Shown piece by piece: positions 14,731 to 23,810 of a DNA stretch of 64,000 bases. Made by a program: the position numbers and the translations under genes. Location: assembly GCF_010994755.1 (NCBI RefSeq), contig NZ_WHSB02000010.1, positions 1 through 64,000 of the forward strand, given 5' to 3'. Within the stretch, counting starts at the first letter, position 1; every line of letters starts with the position of its first letter. The DNA comes from Shinella lacus (lineage in GTDB: Bacteria > Pseudomonadota > Alphaproteobacteria > Rhizobiales > Rhizobiaceae). The notes beneath the pieces are model-generated. The model had not been told where the DNA came from, did not search any database, and saw only the letters and a list, made by a program, of their open reading frames with translations.

Positions 14731-16917
14731 TCACGGAATTTCATTGTAAGCCAGCGCGCCGGCATCAGCCTCCGCCTTTTGTTCCGCCGTCAGTCTCGAT
14801 CGTGCCGCCTCAGCGACCGTGAGGGTGCCCGCCGGCCGCCACCATACGTCGTGGGTCAGCGTGGACATGTCGTTGTCGAGAAGAATGTAGTCGGCAAATT
14901 TCTCGCCGAATTTCCGGAAGGCGGCCGGCACAGTATAGGCATAATCCGTGATCTCGCTCACGCGTTCGCCATTTCTCGCGGAGAAAATCGTGGCACCTCC
15001 TTCATGAACGACGGAGTAGAGGTCGCCTTCCGGGGAGAAAGACGAATAGAGCCCTTTCGTCACGTCTCCGATCTTTTGCCCGGTCTGTGTATCCAGGACG
15101 GTTATTTGGTACGAGCCGCCATTGTCGAGTTCCTGGACAGTCATCCGCGTCCCGTCGGGGCTGAAACCGAATCCGATCGGATAAATCTCGTCCGGGACCG
15201 GTAAGACACCGGAGCCGATCATGGCGTTCTGCGACAATGACCATCGGCCGACGACGATCGCCTTTCCTATTTTGGGGGAATTGTTGGTGCAAACGAAGGA
15301 AAGGGATGCGCCGTCGGCGTTCAGCACGGCAAAACCCCTGTCCAGGCTCCAGCCGGCTATCTTGACCAGCCCGTTGCACCGGGAGCCGAGATCAAACTCG
15401 AAACGCTTTGCACCGCTCGCCACATCCCAGCCCTGCGCCAGCGCCATGCCCTTCTTGTGGAGCGTGCCGACAAGAACCGTTCCATCCTGGCTGAACACCA
15501 AGATCGGGGGATTGAGGGCGCCATGGGCTGGGCCGAGATTGTCTCCAGAGAGTGCGATCGTCGCGACGGTCTCGCCCGTGATGGCGTCGGAGATTTTTGT
15601 GATTCCCTTGCCAAGATAGGCTGCCACGCGCGATCCGTCCGCAGAGAATTTTGCGCTGGGGACTGCGGTGCCCAAATCTCCCAGAGTGCCGATCACCTTC
15701 TTGGTGGTAGTATCCCAGATTTCCAGCGTGCCCTTGCCAGTTCCGCGATATTCGCGGTCGACGGAAGCGACAACGGCCCGGCTGCCGCTCGCATTGACGA
15801 TGACGACGTGAATGTTGTTTGCAGGAACGGGAAGAACGATGCTGCTGGACCGTGCAGCAGCTGTCAGCGCCTGATAGGCGTGTGGATATTGTGCTGCGGC
15901 CGTCTCGTCTATTTTCTGCGGAAGCCCGCGAAAGGCTTCGACGATCGCACCCTGGACATCGCCGGTTCCCAAGAGACGCTTCGACGTCGCCGCATGATTT
16001 TGGGAGACCGCAATCGCCTCCTCAAGCGTCAGGACGCCGTTCAAAAGGATCTCGGCGGTGAGCGAGGATTTTATCCATGGTGTCTGAGACCAGTCCGTCG
16101 CCTCACCGACACTGCGAGAAACCTCGCTCAGAGCACGCTGAACCGAGACGCCGGGGGTCTTTACGGCTTTGACGAAGGCGGCGGTGAAGGGGCTGAGGTC
16201 TCCCTCGCCATCTGTCGCCGTTGCATTCGGCGATGTTGAATAGGCAACGAAAATGCCGCGCGCTTCCTTTCTCGCGTCCGAAGTCCCTGGGTCGACCTTC
16301 GCCAACCCTCTGTCGAGGCCGCGGCCGGTCGACACCGACAAACCCTGGTTGCCTTCGCCCGCAAAGGGGTTGTTCCGGCAAGCATCAAGGAAGACGAGGG
16401 TCGCTGCCGATTTTTCCTTCATGCCGTCGATGATCTCATCGATGTAGAGGAAGGCATCGGAAAGGCCGTCGCCGGCCTTGGCGTCGGTTGCAACCAGGTA
16501 GTTGCGATCGTCGATCTGGATGCCGTGGCCGGAATAATAGATGAGTGCGATATCGTCACCCAAAAGGGCGGCCTTCATACGCGCGACGCAGTCACGTATC
16601 GTTGCCCCTCGCGCGTCGATCGCCAAGAACACCGTGAAGTTCAGCTTTCGAAGGACGTCGCTCACGGCGGTGGCATCATGCGCCGGGTTGCGAAGCGGTG
16701 GTATTCCTCCGCTATAGGCCGCGTTTCCGATCACAAGGGCGAGCTTGCCCGCCTTGCTTTGAATTGCATCGCTTGAAACGGCTGCATCGGCAGTCGCTAT
16801 CTCGTGGCACGTATCGGAGGGAACCTCTTGCGTTGCCGCCCGTGCGTCGGCGAAGCCGTGCGAAAATACCGAGCCGAGCGCAACCATCGCACAGGCGAGC
16901 AGACTTTTCACAAGCAT
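14731..16917 (-). CDS. Secreted caspase-like peptidase (C14) with C-terminal beta-propeller (728 aa)
   Basis: A signal peptide covers about residues 1-28 (MLVKSLLACAMVALGSVFSHGFADARA). A caspase-like domain spans about 55-290: KLALVIGNAAY, catalytic-type His131 in LIYYSGHG and Cys180 in VFLDACRNNPF. A helical linker follows (about 300-370), then a repeat-rich region (about 375-728) with WD-like strands such as GTLEIWDTTTKKVIGTL and ITVLDTQTGQKIGDV, read as a beta-propeller. Bacterial metacaspase-like proteins cleave after basic residues; the target here is unknown. The ATG at 16917 has GAGG 8 nt upstream and is preferred to a TTG two codons earlier. Confidence 0.85.
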   Translation of the reverse strand: MLVKSLLACAMVALGSVFSHGFADARAATQEVPSDTCHEIATADAAVSSDAIQSKAGKLALVIGNAAYSGGIPPLRNPAHDATAVSDVLRKLNFTVFLAIDARGATIRDCVARMKAALLGDDIALIYYSGHGIQIDDRNYLVATDAKAGDGLSDAFLYIDEIIDGMKEKSAATLVFLDACRNNPFAGEGNQGLSVSTGRGLDRGLAKVDPGTSDARKEARGIFVAYSTSPNATATDGEGDLSPFTAAFVKAVKTPGVSVQRALSEVSRSVGEATDWSQTPWIKSSLTAEILLNGVLTLEEAIAVSQNHAATSKRLLGTGDVQGAIVEAFRGLPQKIDETAAAQYPHAYQALTAAARSSSIVLPVPANNIHVVIVNASGSRAVVASVDREYRGTGKGTLEIWDTTTKKVIGTLGDLGTAVPSAKFSADGSRVAAYLGKGITKISDAITGETVATIALSGDNLGPAHGALNPPILVFSQDGTVLVGTLHKKGMALAQGWDVASGAKRFEFDLGSRCNGLVKIAGWSLDRGFAVLNADGASLSFVCTNNSPKIGKAIVVGRWSLSQNAMIGSGVLPVPDEIYPIGFGFSPDGTRMTVQELDNGGSYQITVLDTQTGQKIGDVTKGLYSSFSPEGDLYSVVHEGGATIFSARNGERVSEITDYAYTVPAAFRKFGEKFADYILLDNDMSTLTHDVWWRPAGTLTVAEAARSRLTAEQKAEADAGALAYNEIP

Positions 16918-17097
16918 GTTCAATTCCTCGGAGGAAAATCCAACGGCGAATATATTGGCAATGCCTGCAACGGATGGTCATGTGAGTAGCATGACTATTA
17001 GAAAAAGTAAATATTACAACACATGACGGGCCTGCGGTTCTTGGGTAAATGCGGGTCTGATCTGCCGGGATTTTTTGCGATCCGGTCAGGCTCAGCT

Positions 17098-18558
17098 TTA
17101 TTGCTGCATTTCCCTGATGGGCTCGTGTCGAGGAACGAGCAGGCAGGCAGGGACGATCAGTGCGGCGATCAAAAGCATGGCGACGAAGGTGGAATGCAGA
17201 GCATGCTGCAATGCAAGCCGGATGGTTTCTCCATCGGCCATGATGGTGCCGGTGCCGTTCAGCAGGGCTCGCAGTTGTTCTGGCGTAATCGGCTGGCCGT
17301 TGGTGGAATGCGCCAGTCCGTAGGTCAGCACCGCACCCAGCACGGCGGCGCCGAGCGTGCTGCCGAGATTGCGCGAAAAAACATTGGATGCTGTGGCGCT
17401 GCCGCGCTCAGTCCAACTCACGCTATCCTGCGTCAGAATCAGGGCGCTGATATTCAGCAGGCCCATGCCGAAACCCATTATCAGCGAGCCGGCGCCTGCC
17501 AATATCGCGGAGCTCGACGGCGTGAGCAGGACGAGGAGACATGTGCCGACCGGAATGCAGATGCTACCAGTGATCATAATGGGGCGCAGGCCGAACCGAG
17601 CAAACTGTCGCGACGCGATCGTTGCACCGCAGGGCCAGCCCAGGAGCAGCATGGTCAGGGCGAAACCCGCCACCAATGGTGAGCCGTTGAGAACGGTCTG
17701 CACATACATCGGCAGGAACGTCGTCAGCCCCATGATCGACATGCTTGCGAAGAAGACAGCCAGGTTCGAAAACGCGATGGGTCGCTTCAGCCACAAATCT
17801 GGAGCGACCATGGGCGCCTCGGCGCGCCGCTCCTGCCAGATGAACGCGACAAGGGCTACGATGGCGATGGCCAGGGCCACCATAGCGGTGCTGGAGATCG
17901 TGGTCTCCATTTCCGTCAGAGCAATCATCAGCGCGGAAATGGACACTGCAAAAAGGGAAGCGCCAAGGATATCGATGGAGACGACGCGTGTCCGTTTCTC
18001 TTCATGCAGGAACAGAACGAACCCGAGTGCCGCAAGAAGCCCAACCGGCACATTGATCCAGAAGATCCACGCCCATGGGAGGTTATGAATGATGAGGCTA
18101 CCGAGAAGCGGTCCGACAACGGCAGACAACGCCCAGACGCTTGCCAGGTAACCTTGGACCTTGCCACGCTGATTGCCGGGAAACAGGTCAGCGACCACCG
18201 TCATTGCCACGGGTTGAATCGCCCCTGCGCCAATCCCCTGCAAAAGACGAAAGGCGATCATCGACGGCATCGACCATGCGAAGCCCGCGAGCACGGAGGC
18301 GAACAGGAAAAGCGCGATACCGATCAGGATCATCGGCTTGCGGCCATAAATATCCGCGAGCTTGCCGAAGACCACCGTCGTCGCCGTCTGGGTCAAAAGG
18401 AAGGACGAAAAGACCCAGGAATACAGATTGATTTGTCCGAGCTGGGCGGCGATCTGCGGCATTGCGGTCGAAACGATCGTTGCCTCGATGGCGATCATTG
18501 CCATGCTTGCCATGATCGCGGCGACGACGAGCCCGCGATGGGAGCTTCTTTCCGACAT
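17098..18558 (-). CDS. MFS drug exporter, DHA2 / EmrB-QacA family (486 aa)
   Basis: Fourteen hydrophobic segments can be traced. GKLADIYGRKP is the loop 2-3 motif A, LLQGIGAGAIQPVAMTVVADLFPGNQRGK is motif B/C-like, and LASVWALSAVVGPLLGS follows, all hallmarks of proton-driven DHA2 exporters. It ends in a short basic tail (RHEPIREMQQ). No EmrA-type partner or TetR/MarR regulator is next to it; the only neighbour upstream is a decayed AraC remnant. The substrate cannot be read from the sequence. Confidence 0.88.
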   Translation of the reverse strand: MSERSSHRGLVVAAIMASMAMIAIEATIVSTAMPQIAAQLGQINLYSWVFSSFLLTQTATTVVFGKLADIYGRKPMILIGIALFLFASVLAGFAWSMPSMIAFRLLQGIGAGAIQPVAMTVVADLFPGNQRGKVQGYLASVWALSAVVGPLLGSLIIHNLPWAWIFWINVPVGLLAALGFVLFLHEEKRTRVVSIDILGASLFAVSISALMIALTEMETTISSTAMVALAIAIVALVAFIWQERRAEAPMVAPDLWLKRPIAFSNLAVFFASMSIMGLTTFLPMYVQTVLNGSPLVAGFALTMLLLGWPCGATIASRQFARFGLRPIMITGSICIPVGTCLLVLLTPSSSAILAGAGSLIMGFGMGLLNISALILTQDSVSWTERGSATASNVFSRNLGSTLGAAVLGAVLTYGLAHSTNGQPITPEQLRALLNGTGTIMADGETIRLALQHALHSTFVAMLLIAALIVPACLLVPRHEPIREMQQ

Positions 18559-18780
18559 GGATGGCTTTCAGGCTGAGGCGCGGGCCTGGAGAAGGGCAGT
18601 CGGCGCCGATGGTGAGGTCATTGCATGAAGCTTTCACTACTCCTCGCTCCCCATGCGTCAAGCACCGATGCAGTTTTTATAAGGTAAGGACACGAAGGGC
18701 GCTTCGCCTGTTTCGTTGAGGGAGGTAGGCATCAGCGCCGCGAGCAATGATCTCGTCTTCGCTGAGCGCGCGTTTCTCGC

Positions 18781-18960
18781 TTAATCAGCACGTCGCGACG
18801 GCCCTGCGGGCGAATTCGCTTGGGGGCAGCCGACTTTTTGGCTGAAGGCGCTGGCGGATTTGCAACCCACCTTTTCGGCGATTTCTTCAAGGCTGCCGCG
18901 TGAGTGGAGAAGGGTGTCCTTGGCAAGCGCAGCCACGCCATCCACTCTTCGAGCGCAGCC
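18781..18960 (-). pseudogene. AraC-family regulator remnant (C-terminal helix-turn-helix only)
   Basis: On the minus strand, LAKDTLLHSRGSLEEIAEKVGCKSASAFSQ is clearly the second helix-turn-helix of an AraC regulator. The usual next stretch (xAFxRxxGxxPxxFRR) is shortened and scrambled to QKVGCPQANSPAGPSRRAD. Upstream, WMAWLRLPRTPF in another frame matches the preceding helix, showing a frameshift near 18930. No cupin domain remains. The gene has lost most of its 5' part and cannot be functional. Confidence 0.65.
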
Positions 18961-18979
18961 GTGCCCCGCGTTTGTATCG

Positions 18980-19656
18980 AGGCAACATTGTTGCGTGGGC
19001 CGAAGAGCGGACGGAGGCGAATGCGGGTGCCGGCCGCGTGATCGGGCAAATCCGCGCCCTAGCCGATGGTCTGCTTGCCGCGTCCAACCCCTCCCGCGTC
19101 CGTGGGCATCGTCGCCGATGGTCGGGTACTTCGCGGACGCAAGGGCATGGCGGCTCACATCGGCCATATGTCCGTGGTGCCGAACAGCGAGCTTTGCCCC
19201 TGCGGAAACAGGGGGTGCTTCAAGGCATACGGCTCCGGCACGGCGTTTACGAAGCGCGCCCGCGCCTGTGCAATCGTCAGCGAGGAGACCACTTTCGGAA
19301 AAAGCGGAAGCCCCGTCCACAGCCGCGACGTGTTCGCTGCGGGAAGGAGTGGCGACGTTCTTGCCAACCGTCTGATAGACGAGGAGGCGGAGATATTGGG
19401 GTGGGGTTTCGTCAGCTTGGTTCAGATTTTCAGCCGCGACGTCGTGATCATGGGCGGCGGCCTTTCCCATGAATTCGACCGTCTTCGCCCTGGAATCCAG
19501 GACTATATTGCTCGCTGGGCCATGCCCGCCTTCAAGGACTTGACTGTCGTTCGGGCGGCGCTCGGTCAAAATTCCGGTCTGGTCGGCGCGGCGGCTCTGG
19601 CATTTCTTGCCGACAGACCGCAAGAGAGCGCATCTGCGCTCGCCGCGCGTCGTTGA
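18980..19656 (+). pseudogene. ROK-family sugar kinase/regulator, frameshifted and internally deleted
   Basis: The frame from about 18987 gives IVAWAEERTEANAGAGRVIGQIRALADGLLA, the N-terminal lobe of a ROK protein after its first strand. Around 19080-19095 the frame shifts and continues as VGIVADGRVLRGRKGMAAHIGHMSVV. It then has the ROK zinc motif CPCGNRGCFKAYGSG and ends normally (VRAALGQNSGLVGAAALAF). The ATP-binding DxGxT start and the middle catalytic segment are missing. It was probably a glucokinase or N-acylmannosamine-kinase-like protein. Confidence 0.75.
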
Positions 19657-19676
19657 AAATCGAAAGGGAGCCTACC

Positions 19677-20117
19677 GTGCTGACAATCCAGAGACTGAGC
19701 CTTGCCGACGCCCGCACCCTGATCGAGGGCGCCCGCGTTCGCGCCGCGGAAATCGGCGTGCCCATGTGCATCGCCGTGACCGATGAATCGGGTCAGCTGA
19801 TCGCGTTCGAGCGCATGGACGGCGGAAAGGTCACGAGCACCACGATCGCCCAGGACAAGGCCTTCACGGCCGCCGGCGCCAAGCGCACCACCGAGAGCTA
19901 TTGGGAAGCGAGCCAGCCCGGCAAGCCCGCTTACGGCATCAACTCGGCCATCGGCGGGCGTCTGCTGGTCGTGGCCGGCGGTATTCCCGTCATCGTGGAC
20001 GGGCAGGTCGTCGGCGCGGTCGGCGTCAGTTCGGGAACGCCCGCGCAGGACAGCGATTGCGCGCAGGCAGGCATCGATCTTTTTCTCGCCGGCCTGAGCG
20101 CTTCCGAAAAGTCCTGA
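19677..20117 (+). CDS. GlcG/HbpS-family protein (146 aa)
   Basis: A single-domain protein of the GlcG/HbpS (Haem_degrading) family: LADARTLIEGARVRAAEIGVPMCIAVTDESGQLIAFERMDG, then SAIGGRLLVVAGGIPVIVDGQVVGAVGVSSGTPAQDSDCAQAGI. Family members bind heme or cobalamin-like ligands or sit next to glycolate and sugar oxidation genes; no single role is established. GGGAG lies about 8 nt before the GTG at 19677, which I choose over a TTG eight codons upstream. It lies 20 nt after the ROK remnant and may be a leftover of that sugar operon. Confidence 0.8.
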   Translation: MLTIQRLSLADARTLIEGARVRAAEIGVPMCIAVTDESGQLIAFERMDGGKVTSTTIAQDKAFTAAGAKRTTESYWEASQPGKPAYGINSAIGGRLLVVAGGIPVIVDGQVVGAVGVSSGTPAQDSDCAQAGIDLFLAGLSASEKS

Positions 20118-20124
20118 CGGGCAG

Positions 20125-20150
20125 GACGGGCCGGTCTGCTCCGGCCCGTC
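20125..20150. terminator. Bidirectional hairpin between convergent genes
   Basis: GACGGGCCGG and CCGGCCCGTC form a perfect 10-bp GC-rich stem around TCTGCT. It lies between the GlcG-like gene and the stop of the hydratase/dehydrogenase gene, which is 6 nt away. There is no T-run, so termination strength is uncertain. Confidence 0.55.
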
Positions 20151-20155
20151 ATCGA

Positions 20156-22102
20156 TCAGTGTTCGGCGGCGAACATCGGCCCGCCCTTGTGCGCGGGGAA
20201 GCCGTAGCCGTTGATCATCACCAGGTCGATGTCGCCGGGGCGGGCGGCGATGCCCTCCGCGAGTAGCACCGTTCCTTCATCGACCATCGCCTTGAGAAGA
20301 CGCTCCATGATCTCCTGCGCGGTGAACGCGCGGGGCGCGATGTTTTTCGCGGCCCGTGCCGCTTCGATCGCTGCGGTCACGGCGGGATCGATGATGCGCT
20401 CGCCATTGGGGTAGGCGTACCAGCCGAGGCCGGTCTTGCGGCCGAGGCGGCCGGCTTCGCAGAGCCGGTCGGCGATTTCGACATAGCGCTCGGCGGGATC
20501 ACGCGTTGCGGCCTGCCGCTTGCGCCGTGCCCAGGCGATTTCGAGGCCCGCCATGTCGTTGACGGCGAAGATGCCCATCGGAAAACCGTAGGCTTCCAGC
20601 GCGGCATCGATCTCGTGCGGCAGGGCACCATCCTCCAGCATGAACTCCGCCGCGCGGCGATAGGCGGAGAAGATGCGGTTGCCGATAAAACCTTCGGTGA
20701 CGCCGCAAACGATGGGAAGCTTGCCGAGGCGTTTGACGAAGGAAAGCGCGCTCGCCAGCACGTCGGGCGCGGTCTTGGCGCAATCGACGACTTCCACCAG
20801 CCGCATGACATGGGCGGGCGAGAAGAAATGCAGGCCGACCACGCGGGATGGATCGGCCGTCGCGGCGGCGATCGCATCGGGATCGAGATAGCTCGTATTG
20901 GTCGCCAGAATGGCGTCTGGTCCGACGATGGCGTCGAGCCTGCGAAACAGCTCCGTCTTGACGGAGAGGTCGTCGAAGACGGCTTCCAAGACGAGGTCGG
21001 CTGCCGCAAGGTCTGTCGCCTCGGTCGTTGTTCCGAGCCGGGCAAGGCAGGCCTCGCGCGCCTCCGTGCTCAGTCGCCCGGACTGAGCGGCCTTGTCGAG
21101 GATGCCGGCGATGCGCGCGCGCCCGGCGGCGGCGGCCTCCTGCGTCTGTTCCAGCGCGATGACGCGGTAACCGCTGGTAAGCGCCGAGACCGCGATGCCG
21201 GAGCCCATCAGCCCAGTGCCGACGATCCCGACGGTTTCGATCCGGCGTGGCGAGACGTCAGTGAGTTTTTCGACCTTGCCGGCAGCGCGCTCGGCAAAGA
21301 AGACATGCCGCAGGGCCGCGGATTCTGAGGAGTCGCGCAAACGCAGAAACGTGGCGCGTTCCTCCGCCAAACCCTTGTCAAGGTCGAGTTGGCTCGCCGC
21401 CCTGACGAGGCGGGCGGCCTCCGCGGGCGCCAGCTGGCCGCGGCTTCTGGCAAGCACCTTTGCTTCCGCGGCGTCGATGGCGGCGGCATCCGCGGCGGGA
21501 ACATCGATGCTGCCGGTCCGGCGCAGCGGCTGCCCGGCGCGTAGAACCGTGACGGCTGCGGCGACAGGGTCGGCGACGACGGTATCGGCAAGGCCGAGCG
21601 CGACGGCTTCGCGCGCCTTGACCGCGCGTCCCGTTCCGATGAGATCGATGGCGGCGATCGGGCCGATCAGGCGGGGCAGGCGCTGTGTCCCGCCGGCGCC
21701 CGGAACGATGCCGAGTTTCACCTCCGACAGGCCGAACGAGGCGTTCTCGCCGGCAATGCGGCCATGGCAGGCAAGGGCCACTTCGCAGCCGCCGCCAAGT
21801 GCCGCGCCGTCGACGGCGCAGACGACCGGTTTTTCGAAGGCTTCGATACGCTCGACCACTTGGGGAAGTGTCGGCTCGACCATCGGCTGGCCGAACTCCT
21901 TGATATCCGCCCCGCCGATGAAGGTGCGGCCGGTGCCGGAGATGACCATGCCCGTAATGTGTGCGGTCGCCGCGGCATGATCCAGCGCCGCCAGCAGGCC
22001 GGCCCTGACATGCGCCGACAGGGCGTTGACGGGCGGATTGTCGATGGTGAGGACGAGCACGCCCCCCTCAAGGCGGGCGGAAACGCTTTGCGAAAAACGC
22101 AT
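20156..22102 (-). CDS. Enoyl-CoA hydratase / 3-hydroxyacyl-CoA dehydrogenase fusion, C-terminally short (648 aa)
   Basis: A crotonase domain (about 1-190) has GADIKEFG, ALGGGCEVALACHGRI and SEVKLGIVPGAGGTQRL, so both catalytic glutamates are present. Residues about 285-648 are 3-hydroxyacyl-CoA dehydrogenase with NAD motif VGIVGTGLMGSGIA, catalytic-type VVGLHFFSPAHVM, and the two C-terminal helical domains. The protein stops at GYGFPAHKGGPMFAAEH, where relatives continue for some tens of residues. The ATG at 22102 has GAGG upstream; a GTG five codons earlier overlaps the RidA stop. It is the last gene of the anthranilate operon and probably hydrates and oxidises ring-derived CoA esters. Confidence 0.85.
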   Translation of the reverse strand: MRFSQSVSARLEGGVLVLTIDNPPVNALSAHVRAGLLAALDHAAATAHITGMVISGTGRTFIGGADIKEFGQPMVEPTLPQVVERIEAFEKPVVCAVDGAALGGGCEVALACHGRIAGENASFGLSEVKLGIVPGAGGTQRLPRLIGPIAAIDLIGTGRAVKAREAVALGLADTVVADPVAAAVTVLRAGQPLRRTGSIDVPAADAAAIDAAEAKVLARSRGQLAPAEAARLVRAASQLDLDKGLAEERATFLRLRDSSESAALRHVFFAERAAGKVEKLTDVSPRRIETVGIVGTGLMGSGIAVSALTSGYRVIALEQTQEAAAAGRARIAGILDKAAQSGRLSTEAREACLARLGTTTEATDLAAADLVLEAVFDDLSVKTELFRRLDAIVGPDAILATNTSYLDPDAIAAATADPSRVVGLHFFSPAHVMRLVEVVDCAKTAPDVLASALSFVKRLGKLPIVCGVTEGFIGNRIFSAYRRAAEFMLEDGALPHEIDAALEAYGFPMGIFAVNDMAGLEIAWARRKRQAATRDPAERYVEIADRLCEAGRLGRKTGLGWYAYPNGERIIDPAVTAAIEAARAAKNIAPRAFTAQEIMERLLKAMVDEGTVLLAEGIAARPGDIDLVMINGYGFPAHKGGPMFAAEH

Positions 22103-22113
22103 TTCGGAAAGCC

Positions 22114-22509
22114 TCACGCGGGAATGACGGCCGTGGCCTGGATCTCGATCTTGGCGCGGTCCTCGACAAGCGCCACCACCTGCATGGCCGCCATGGCGGG
22201 ATAATGCCGGCCGATCGTATCGCGATAGGCCTGGCCGATGCCGCGCAGGTTGCCGAGATATTCCTGCTTGTCGGTGAAATACCAGGTCATCGTCGTGATG
22301 TGGTGCGGTTCGCCGCCGCCTGCCGCGAGCACGGCCACGACGTTCTTCAGCGTCTGGTGCACCTGCTCAACGAAATCGTCGGTTTCGAACTCGCAGCGTT
22401 CGTTCCAGCCGATCTGGCCGCCGACGAAGAGCGTGCGACCGGTCGCCGCCACGCCGTTGGCATAGCCGATAGGTTTTGCCCAGCCTTCAGGTTGCAGGAT
22501 GGTGTGCAT
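22114..22509 (-). CDS. RidA family protein (131 aa), candidate enamine/imine deaminase of the anthraniloyl-CoA pathway
   Basis: A RidA/YjgF-type trimeric fold: GVAATGRTLFVGGQIGWN at the start, QVHQTLKNVVAVLAAGGGEPHHITTMTWYFTD in the middle and AMAAMQVVALVEDRAKIEIQATAV at the end. The usual RidA arginine position is replaced by MQVVALVEDRAKIEIQATA, so substrate choice may differ from canonical RidA. GGAG precedes the ATG at 22509. It lies inside the operon for 2-aminobenzoyl-CoA dearomatisation, whose first product carries a 2-amino-ene group. A dedicated enamine-hydrolysing role is therefore attractive; this is inference. Confidence 0.8.
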   Translation of the reverse strand: MHTILQPEGWAKPIGYANGVAATGRTLFVGGQIGWNERCEFETDDFVEQVHQTLKNVVAVLAAGGGEPHHITTMTWYFTDKQEYLGNLRGIGQAYRDTIGRHYPAMAAMQVVALVEDRAKIEIQATAVIPA

Positions 22510-22579
22510 GAGGCGTCTCCAGCTTTTGTGTCTGTGCGGCGCGGATGTCGTCCGGCCTGGCAAGTAACTTGGCGTGTGG

Positions 22580-22618
22580 TCAGTTGCGCTTGCGAAGCGA
22601 ACGGAGCCTGAAATGCAT
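22580..22618 (-). CDS. Possible 12-residue basic micro-ORF between operon genes
   Basis: ATG at 22618 preceded by a near-perfect GGGAGGT ribosome site 7 nt away, then MHFRLRSLRKRN and TGA. It fills part of the 123-bp gap between the acyl-CoA dehydrogenase stop and the RidA start, the only sizeable gap in this tight operon. It could be translated, be a leader controlling RidA, or be the relic of a longer gene. No homologue is known to me. Confidence 0.35.
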   Translation of the reverse strand: MHFRLRSLRKRN

Positions 22619-22632
22619 GTCGGCACCTCCCG

Positions 22633-23808
22633 TTATCGTGCGGCGTCCTTCATCAGTTCGCGGCCGATGATGAGCTTTTGAACCTCCGTCGCGCCCTCGT
22701 AGATGCGCAGCGCCCGGATTTCGCGGTAAAGCCGCTCCGTGATCTCTCCGGTGCGCACGCCCCGGCCGCCGAAAAGCTGGAGCGCCTGGTCGATGACCCA
22801 TTGGGCGTTTTCCGTTGCGGTCATCTTCGCCATCGCGGCTTCGCACGTCGTCGGCAGCTTCTGCACGTCGCGCCTCCAGGCGGTGCGGCAGGTGAGGAGG
22901 GCTGCGGCGTCGATGGCGGTCGCCATTTCGCCAAGCGTGCTTTGCGCCGTCGGTAGATCGGCCAGCGTCGCGCCGAACATCTTGCGGCTTTTGGCATGCG
23001 CGACGGCTTCATCGAGCGCCCGGCGGGCAAAGCCGGTGGCGGCCGCGGCGACGGAGGGGCGGAAGATATCGAGCGTGCGCATAGCGATCTTGAAGCCTTC
23101 GCCGGAGCTGCCGAGACGCTGCGCGGCGAGGATGCGGCAGTTTTCGAAGCGGATGCGGGCCAGCGGATGCGGCGCGATCGTCTCGATGCGCTCGGCAATC
23201 GTAAAGCCTGGCGTATCTGCGAAGACGACGAAGGCGGAAATGCCGCGCGTGCCGGGTGCCTCGCCGGTGCGGGCGAAGACCGTGTAGACGTCGGCGATGC
23301 CGCCGTTGGAAATCCAGGTCTTTTCGCCATCGAGCACGAAATCGTCGCCGTCGCGCCGGGCGGCGCAGGCCATGGCGGCGACGTCCGATCCCGCATCGGG
23401 TTCGGAAAGGGCGAAGGCGGATATCCATTCACCGGCCGCGACCTTGGGTAGGATGCGTTCCTTCAGTGCCTGCGAACCGGACAGGCTGATCGCGCCGGTG
23501 CCGAGGCCCTGCATGGCGAAGGCGAAGTCGGCGAGGCCATCGGCATAGGCCAGCGTCTCGCGCACGAGGCAAAGCGCCCGGCTGTCGATCTCTTCGCTCG
23601 CGCCGCCGAACGCTTTTGGCACGCAGTGGCGAAGTAGGCCGGCGGTGCCGAGTGCTGCGACCAGACGCCGGCAGGCGGCGTCGACATTGCCGTGATCGAC
23701 GCCGTCGAGGCCGCCCTTGGCTACGAAGCTGTCGAGGTCTTTTGCAAGCGCGCGATGGCTCTCGTCGAAGAACGGCCAGTCGAGATGGTCGCGGGTGGGC
23801 GCGCGCAT
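22633..23808 (-). CDS. Acyl-CoA dehydrogenase (391 aa)
   Basis: Standard ACAD layout: a helical N-terminal domain, then the beta domain with [18 protein letters not shown] and [21 protein letters not shown]. The C-terminal helices have [43 protein letters not shown], in which the glutamate of YEGATE is the usual catalytic base. FAD-dependent alpha,beta-dehydrogenation of a CoA ester. The ATG at 23808 is at the family start; a 45-residue upstream extension only mirrors the neighbouring gene. Two nucleotides separate it from the crotonase gene, so they are cotranscribed. The likely substrate is an alicyclic CoA ester of the anthranilate route. Confidence 0.87.
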   Translation of the reverse strand: MRAPTRDHLDWPFFDESHRALAKDLDSFVAKGGLDGVDHGNVDAACRRLVAALGTAGLLRHCVPKAFGGASEEIDSRALCLVRETLAYADGLADFAFAMQGLGTGAISLSGSQALKERILPKVAAGEWISAFALSEPDAGSDVAAMACAARRDGDDFVLDGEKTWISNGGIADVYTVFARTGEAPGTRGISAFVVFADTPGFTIAERIETIAPHPLARIRFENCRILAAQRLGSSGEGFKIAMRTLDIFRPSVAAAATGFARRALDEAVAHAKSRKMFGATLADLPTAQSTLGEMATAIDAAALLTCRTAWRRDVQKLPTTCEAAMAKMTATENAQWVIDQALQLFGGRGVRTGEITERLYREIRALRIYEGATEVQKLIIGRELMKDAAR

Positions 23809-23810
23809 GG

